Assembly: GCF_000224085.1 (NCBI RefSeq)
Contig: NC_015945.1
Coordinates: 310,001-374,000, forward strand
Direction of reading: 5' to 3'
Source: Allomuricauda ruestringensis DSM 13258
GTDB taxonomy: Bacteria > Bacteroidota > Bacteroidia > Flavobacteriales > Flavobacteriaceae
DNA: 64,000 nucleotides
Shown here: positions 60,644-64,000 of the stretch, one piece after another
Layout: each line of letters starts with the position of its first letter
How positions within the stretch are numbered: the stretch's first letter is position 1
The notes under the pieces: model-generated
What the model was told of the DNA's origin: nothing
Databases searched by the model: none
The model's input: the letters and a program-made list of their open reading frames with translations, nothing else
Program-made: the position numbers and the translations under genes

Positions 60644-61684
60644 TTAGTCCATTTTTTTCAAAATGGCCTTGTTGATTTTCTTGATAAGTCCGGGGCCTTC
60701 GTAAATAAAACCGGTATAAAGTTGTACCAAATCGGCACCTGCATCCAATTTTTCCAATGCATCTTCTGGGGAATGTATACCCCCCACACCAATAATCGGG
60801 AATGCTTTTCTACTGTTTTCAGATAAAAAACGAATCACCTCAGTGCTTCGTTTGGTCAAGGGTTTTCCACTAAGGCCGCCTTTTTCTTCGGATAAAATTA
60901 AATGCGATTTTAATCCTTTTCGTTCTATAGTTGTGTTGGTCGCTATGACACCATCAATACGGGTGTCGGCAACAATCTCTATGATATCCAATAGTTGATC
61001 ATCGGTCAAATCCGGAGCGATCTTTAGTAAAACTGGCTTCTCTTTCTGCTTTGAAATCTTTGCCAATTTACTGTTATGGCTTTTGAGTTTTTTCAACAAT
61101 TTGGTCAAAGGTTCCCTATCCTGAAGCTCTCGAAGCCCCGGGGTATTGGGAGAACTCACGTTTACCACAAAATAGTCCACGTGTTCGAACAATGCTTCAA
61201 AACAAATTAAGTAATCCTTAATGGCATCTTTGTTTGGCGTTACTTTGTTCTTCCCGATATTTCCCCCAACTATAACACGGTGCGGCTTCTTTAACTGTTC
61301 CACAGCCTCAAAAACACCTTTGTTGTTAAAACCCATTCGATTGATAATGGCTTTATCTTCACGCAGGCGAAACAACCGTTTTTTTGGATTGCCGGGTTGA
61401 GGCTTTGGGGTTACCGTGCCTATTTCCACAAAACCAAAACCAAAGTCCGAGAACTCATTGTACAGCTTCGCATTTTTATCAAATCCAGCGGCAAGTCCTA
61501 CGGGATTCTTAAATTTTATACCAAAAACCTCGCGTTCCAATTTTGGGTCTTCCACATCAAAAATCTTCCTGAAAAGACCGCTAAAACCCAATTTTGAAAA
61601 TAACTTAATGGCCCAAAAGGAAAAGTGGTGCACGGTTTCTGCATCAAACAAAAAAAGTACTGGGCGAATAAGTATTTTATACAT
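60644..61684 (-). CDS. pyrD: Quinone-dependent dihydroorotate dehydrogenase (class 2)
   Basis: Fourth step of pyrimidine synthesis, membrane-associated and linked to quinone. The 346-aa protein has the class 2 N-terminal extension ([20 protein letters not shown]) and the FMN barrel: [55 protein letters not shown] (catalytic Ser), [18 protein letters not shown] and [20 protein letters not shown]. It heads the pyrD-lysE-HMGL operon. Confidence 0.95.
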   Translation of the reverse strand: MYKILIRPVLFLFDAETVHHFSFWAIKLFSKLGFSGLFRKIFDVEDPKLEREVFGIKFKNPVGLAAGFDKNAKLYNEFSDFGFGFVEIGTVTPKPQPGNPKKRLFRLREDKAIINRMGFNNKGVFEAVEQLKKPHRVIVGGNIGKNKVTPNKDAIKDYLICFEALFEHVDYFVVNVSSPNTPGLRELQDREPLTKLLKKLKSHNSKLAKISKQKEKPVLLKIAPDLTDDQLLDIIEIVADTRIDGVIATNTTIERKGLKSHLILSEEKGGLSGKPLTKRSTEVIRFLSENSRKAFPIIGVGGIHSPEDALEKLDAGADLVQLYTGFIYEGPGLIKKINKAILKKMD

Positions 61685-61740
61685 TCAAAATGGATTTTGG
61701 ACAAAAATAAAAACTCTTAAAACAGTTCTTAACAATTCGG

Positions 61741-62160
61741 TCAATTTTCGTCAACAGACCTATTAATGTGGATAGGACGCAAGCTTAGCTGACTACATAA
61801 TTTTAAATACCTCTCGTATTGGGTTTTATTGAAACTTGTCAGCAGTCTTTTATCAATCATTTGCACGTTTTGTTTCATGCTGTCTATTATGGTAGCATAT
61901 TCCTTGGAAACGGTAATCAATACCTCCGGAGAGCTTTCCTTGTTCTTTTTCATCAGATATGCTGCCTTATCCTTTAAAAAATCGTTCCGGACTTTTAATT
62001 CGGCACTCCAATTCTTCAGGTTCTCTTGTTGCTCTTCTGTCAACTCAAAAACCTTGGTTATGGTTTCGTTGTCTCGTCCGCCCACACCCAATATGCAATC
62101 CATTTGGGCAAACCCGCAAAACCCAAAAATCAAAAAAAGAAAAAATACTACCGCTTTCAA
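61741..62160 (-). CDS. Small secreted helical protein (139 aa)
   Basis: Signal peptide MKAVVFFLFLIFGFCGFAQ. The mature part is mostly helical (VFELTEEQQENLKNWSAELK, KAAYLMKKNKESSPEVLIT, KEYATIIDSMKQNVQMIDKR), reminiscent of Spy/CpxP-like periplasmic proteins with their LTxxQ-like motif, here LTEEQ. No firm family. Probably periplasmic. Monocistronic, with a -7 box TAATTTTG on the minus strand at 62221-62214. Confidence 0.6.
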   Translation of the reverse strand: MKAVVFFLFLIFGFCGFAQMDCILGVGGRDNETITKVFELTEEQQENLKNWSAELKVRNDFLKDKAAYLMKKNKESSPEVLITVSKEYATIIDSMKQNVQMIDKRLLTSFNKTQYERYLKLCSQLSLRPIHINRSVDEN

Positions 62161-62213
62161 TTGAGGTTGCTATTAATGGTTTTGGAAAGATACTTATTAA
62201 TGCCTTTGATTTG

Positions 62214-62244
62214 CAAAATTACGTTTGAATAAGCATTATTTTTG
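62214..62244. promoter_or_regulatory. Divergent pair of -7 boxes
   Basis: Minus strand: TAATTTTG (62221 to 62214) for the 139-aa gene. Plus strand: TATTTTTG (62237-62244) for pepT, ending 19 nt before its ATG. Both match TAnnTTTG perfectly. Confidence 0.5.
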
Positions 62245-62263
62245 AAAAAATTCAACACTGACC

Positions 62264-63493
62264 ATGGAAAAACTATTACCCCGATTTTTGGAATATGTGA
62301 CCACGGATACGCAAAGTGACCCCTATTCCAAAACCACACCCAGTACGGAAAAGCAATGGGACTTGGCCAAAAAATTGGTGATGGAACTGCATCAGATTGG
62401 AATGCAAGAAGTGTCCATTGACGAGAACGCCTACATTATGGCTACGTTGCCCAACAATTTGGACAAAAAAGTGCCCATCATTGGTTTTGTTTCCCATTTT
62501 GATACTTCTCCTGATTTTTCGGGCAGAAATGTAAAGCCCCAGATTTTTGAGAATTATGATGGGAAAGACATTGTACTGAACAGGTTGAAAAACATTGTAC
62601 TATCTCCCGATTATTTTGAAGATTTAAAGGCATACGTAGGTCAGACTTTAATCACCACCGACGGAACAACTTTGTTGGGTGCGGATGACAAGGCGGGGAT
62701 TGCGGAAATCATCACGGCGATGGAATACCTGATCAATCACCCCGAAATAAAACATGGAAAAATACGGATTGCCTTTACCCCGGATGAGGAAATAGGCCGT
62801 GGGGCACATAAGTTTGATGTGGAAAAGTTTGGAGCGGAATGGGCCTACACCGTGGACGGCAGCCAAGTGGGCGAACTGGAATATGAAAACTTTAACGCGG
62901 CCAAGGCCAAAATCACCATAACGGGAAAAAGCGTGCACCCGGGCTACGCCAAAAACAAAATGGTCAATGCCATTGGAATCGCCAACGCTTTTTTAAGCCA
63001 CCTCCCTCCTAGCGAGGTTCCCGAACACACCACGGGAAGAGAAGGTTTTTTCCATGTGCACAACATAAAGGGCGAAATTGAAAAGGCGGAGATAGAACTT
63101 ATTATCCGAGACCACGATGCAGTCCATTTTGAGGCAAGGAAAGATTTATTGAACGACATCAAAGATAAACTCAACAAAAAATATGGGGAGTACGTCAACC
63201 TGACGATTGAAGACCAATACAAAAACATGAGGGAAAAGGTAGAACCCATGTTCCATATTGTGGAGATTGCCGAAGAAGCGATGAAATCGCTCCAAATAGA
63301 GCCCATTATAAAACCCATTCGAGGAGGCACGGATGGCTCGCAACTAAGTTTTATGGGCTTGCCCTGCCCCAATATTTTTGCCGGGGGGCATAATTTTCAT
63401 GGCAAATACGAGTACGTTCCTTTGGAAAGCATGGAGAAAGCAGTGAAGGTAATCGTAAAAATTTGCGAACTTACCGCTACTCAAATCAGATAG
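62264..63493 (+). CDS. pepT: Peptidase T (tripeptide aminopeptidase)
   Basis: A zinc aminopeptidase of the M20 family that removes N-terminal residues from tripeptides. 409 aa. Metal-site motifs: [20 protein letters not shown] (His with Asp), [29 protein letters not shown] (Glu pair), then [17 protein letters not shown] and the final [19 protein letters not shown]. The next gene's GTG begins 2 nt after its stop. Cytosolic. Confidence 0.95.
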   Translation: MEKLLPRFLEYVTTDTQSDPYSKTTPSTEKQWDLAKKLVMELHQIGMQEVSIDENAYIMATLPNNLDKKVPIIGFVSHFDTSPDFSGRNVKPQIFENYDGKDIVLNRLKNIVLSPDYFEDLKAYVGQTLITTDGTTLLGADDKAGIAEIITAMEYLINHPEIKHGKIRIAFTPDEEIGRGAHKFDVEKFGAEWAYTVDGSQVGELEYENFNAAKAKITITGKSVHPGYAKNKMVNAIGIANAFLSHLPPSEVPEHTTGREGFFHVHNIKGEIEKAEIELIIRDHDAVHFEARKDLLNDIKDKLNKKYGEYVNLTIEDQYKNMREKVEPMFHIVEIAEEAMKSLQIEPIIKPIRGGTDGSQLSFMGLPCPNIFAGGHNFHGKYEYVPLESMEKAVKVIVKICELTATQIR

Positions 63494-63495
63494 TT

Positions 63496-64000
63496 GTGGA
63501 AAAATCCGAAAAATTAGAGGGCTATTACGAAAAGGAGCATCCGTTTAGGGAGGGAATTGCCTTTCTACGAGAAATTGCCTTAAAAACCGAGGCCACAGAG
63601 GATTTTAAATGGGGTATGCCCGCGTACACCTTAAATGGAAAGAATGTATTCGGTATTTGTAAGTTCAAAGGGCATTTTGGGATTTGGTTTTTTAACGGTG
63701 TGTTTTTAAATGATCCAAAAAAGGTTTTGGAAAATGCGCAGGAAGGCAAAACGAAAGGCATGCGCCATTGGAAGTTCCATAGTTTGGACGAAGTGGATGG
63801 AAAAACGGTGTTGTCCTATATGGTAGAAGCTTTGGAAAACCAGAAAAAGGGGCAGGAAGTGAAAGCTGAAGGAACATCAAAAGTTGTTATTCCCGAGCTA
63901 CTGCAATCCGAATTGACCAAAAATGCTACATTAAAGGGTGCTTTTGAAAAGTTTACGCCCTATAAGCAAAAAGAGTTCTGCGAATACATTGCCGAAGCCA
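63496..64000 (+). CDS. DUF1801/YdeI-like protein (3' end cut by window edge)
   Basis: An open frame from GTG 63496 to the window end (168 codons), starting 2 nt after the pepT stop. The N-terminal part (ATEDFKWGMPAYTLNGKNVF, CKFKGHFGIWFFNGVF) matches DUF1801-like proteins, and the visible start of the C-terminal part (FEKFTPYKQKEFCEYIAEA) fits the YdeI/OmpD-associated family. No catalytic motif is visible. Probably co-transcribed with pepT. Function unknown; some YdeI-type proteins are linked to peptide or bacteriocin protection. Confidence 0.8.
   Translation, partial: MEKSEKLEGYYEKEHPFREGIAFLREIALKTEATEDFKWGMPAYTLNGKNVFGICKFKGHFGIWFFNGVFLNDPKKVLENAQEGKTKGMRHWKFHSLDEVDGKTVLSYMVEALENQKKGQEVKAEGTSKVVIPELLQSELTKNATLKGAFEKFTPYKQKEFCEYIAEA

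Overview
This 64 kb window is ordinary chromosome of a member of the Bacteroidota, almost certainly a marine-type Flavobacteriaceae and perhaps close to Muricauda/Allomuricauda (the genus is inference). Three things support this. Promoters carry the Bacteroidota-type -7 box TAnnTTTG, often with a TTG about 19-21 nt upstream. Several products are Bacteroidota-restricted families (DUF4105/Lnb-like, DUF5606-like, DUF6686-like, a long SecA). The order kdsD-tatC-lptB also looks flavobacterial. I see no rRNA, tRNA, CRISPR array, prophage or complete insertion sequence.

Layout. 1-5.7 kb: recQ (cut by the left edge), then kdsD-tatC-CxxC protein-lptB (envelope/LPS) and convergent pssA. 5.8-10.5 kb: a Lnb-like DUF4105 protein, an ABC-F ATPase followed by a shrunken methyltransferase relative and a 53-aa membrane protein, the cobalamin adenosyltransferase and a DUF2795-like protein. 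10.6-15.8 kb: secA, an orphan HisKA_2 kinase, and a tiny secreted/membrane gene pair. 16-20 kb: msrA, an ECF sigma/anti-sigma/coiled-coil effector operon and ohr. 20.3-25.9 kb: meaB, a 163-bp inverted-repeat element, and a probable polyprenyl-phosphate-sugar module (GT2 synthase, flippase-like protein, GT39 transferase, PAP2 phosphatase). 26-33 kb: MATE exporter, mazG, SGNH hydrolase, GH20 hexosaminidase, then DUF5606-like/def/ruvX and dapD. 33.4-38.4 kb: a glycosyltransferase cluster around UDP-galactopyranose mutase. 38.3-48 kb: tsaC, cca, ctaA, a pRiA4b-like protein, a 37-kDa nucleoid protein facing an uncharacterised 358-aa protein, an ABC exporter and uvrB. 48-56 kb: hsp20, a TerB-like protein, sucC, a Lon-N-domain protein, lysA, a thioredoxin-like protein and guaB. 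56-64 kb: a probably iron-regulated pair (4-TM protein and FecA-like TonB receptor), HMG-CoA lyase, LysE, pyrD, pepT and a right-edge partial YdeI-like gene.

The main non-gene structure is a set of small inverted-repeat elements. Three related copies of a palindromic core (family A) and two of another (family B) mostly begin CGTCA and end TGACG. Two of these cores sit inside outer terminal inverted repeats that end at or within about 1 nt of a neighbouring stop codon, and a third, unrelated element near 21.4 kb does the same. No overtly new defence or mobile system is visible. The best candidates for new biology are these nested elements, the SAM-motif-less methyltransferase relative, the tiny exported/membrane pair near 15.5 kb, the ECF-controlled coiled-coil protein and the iron-box-flanked 4-TM/TonB receptor pair.
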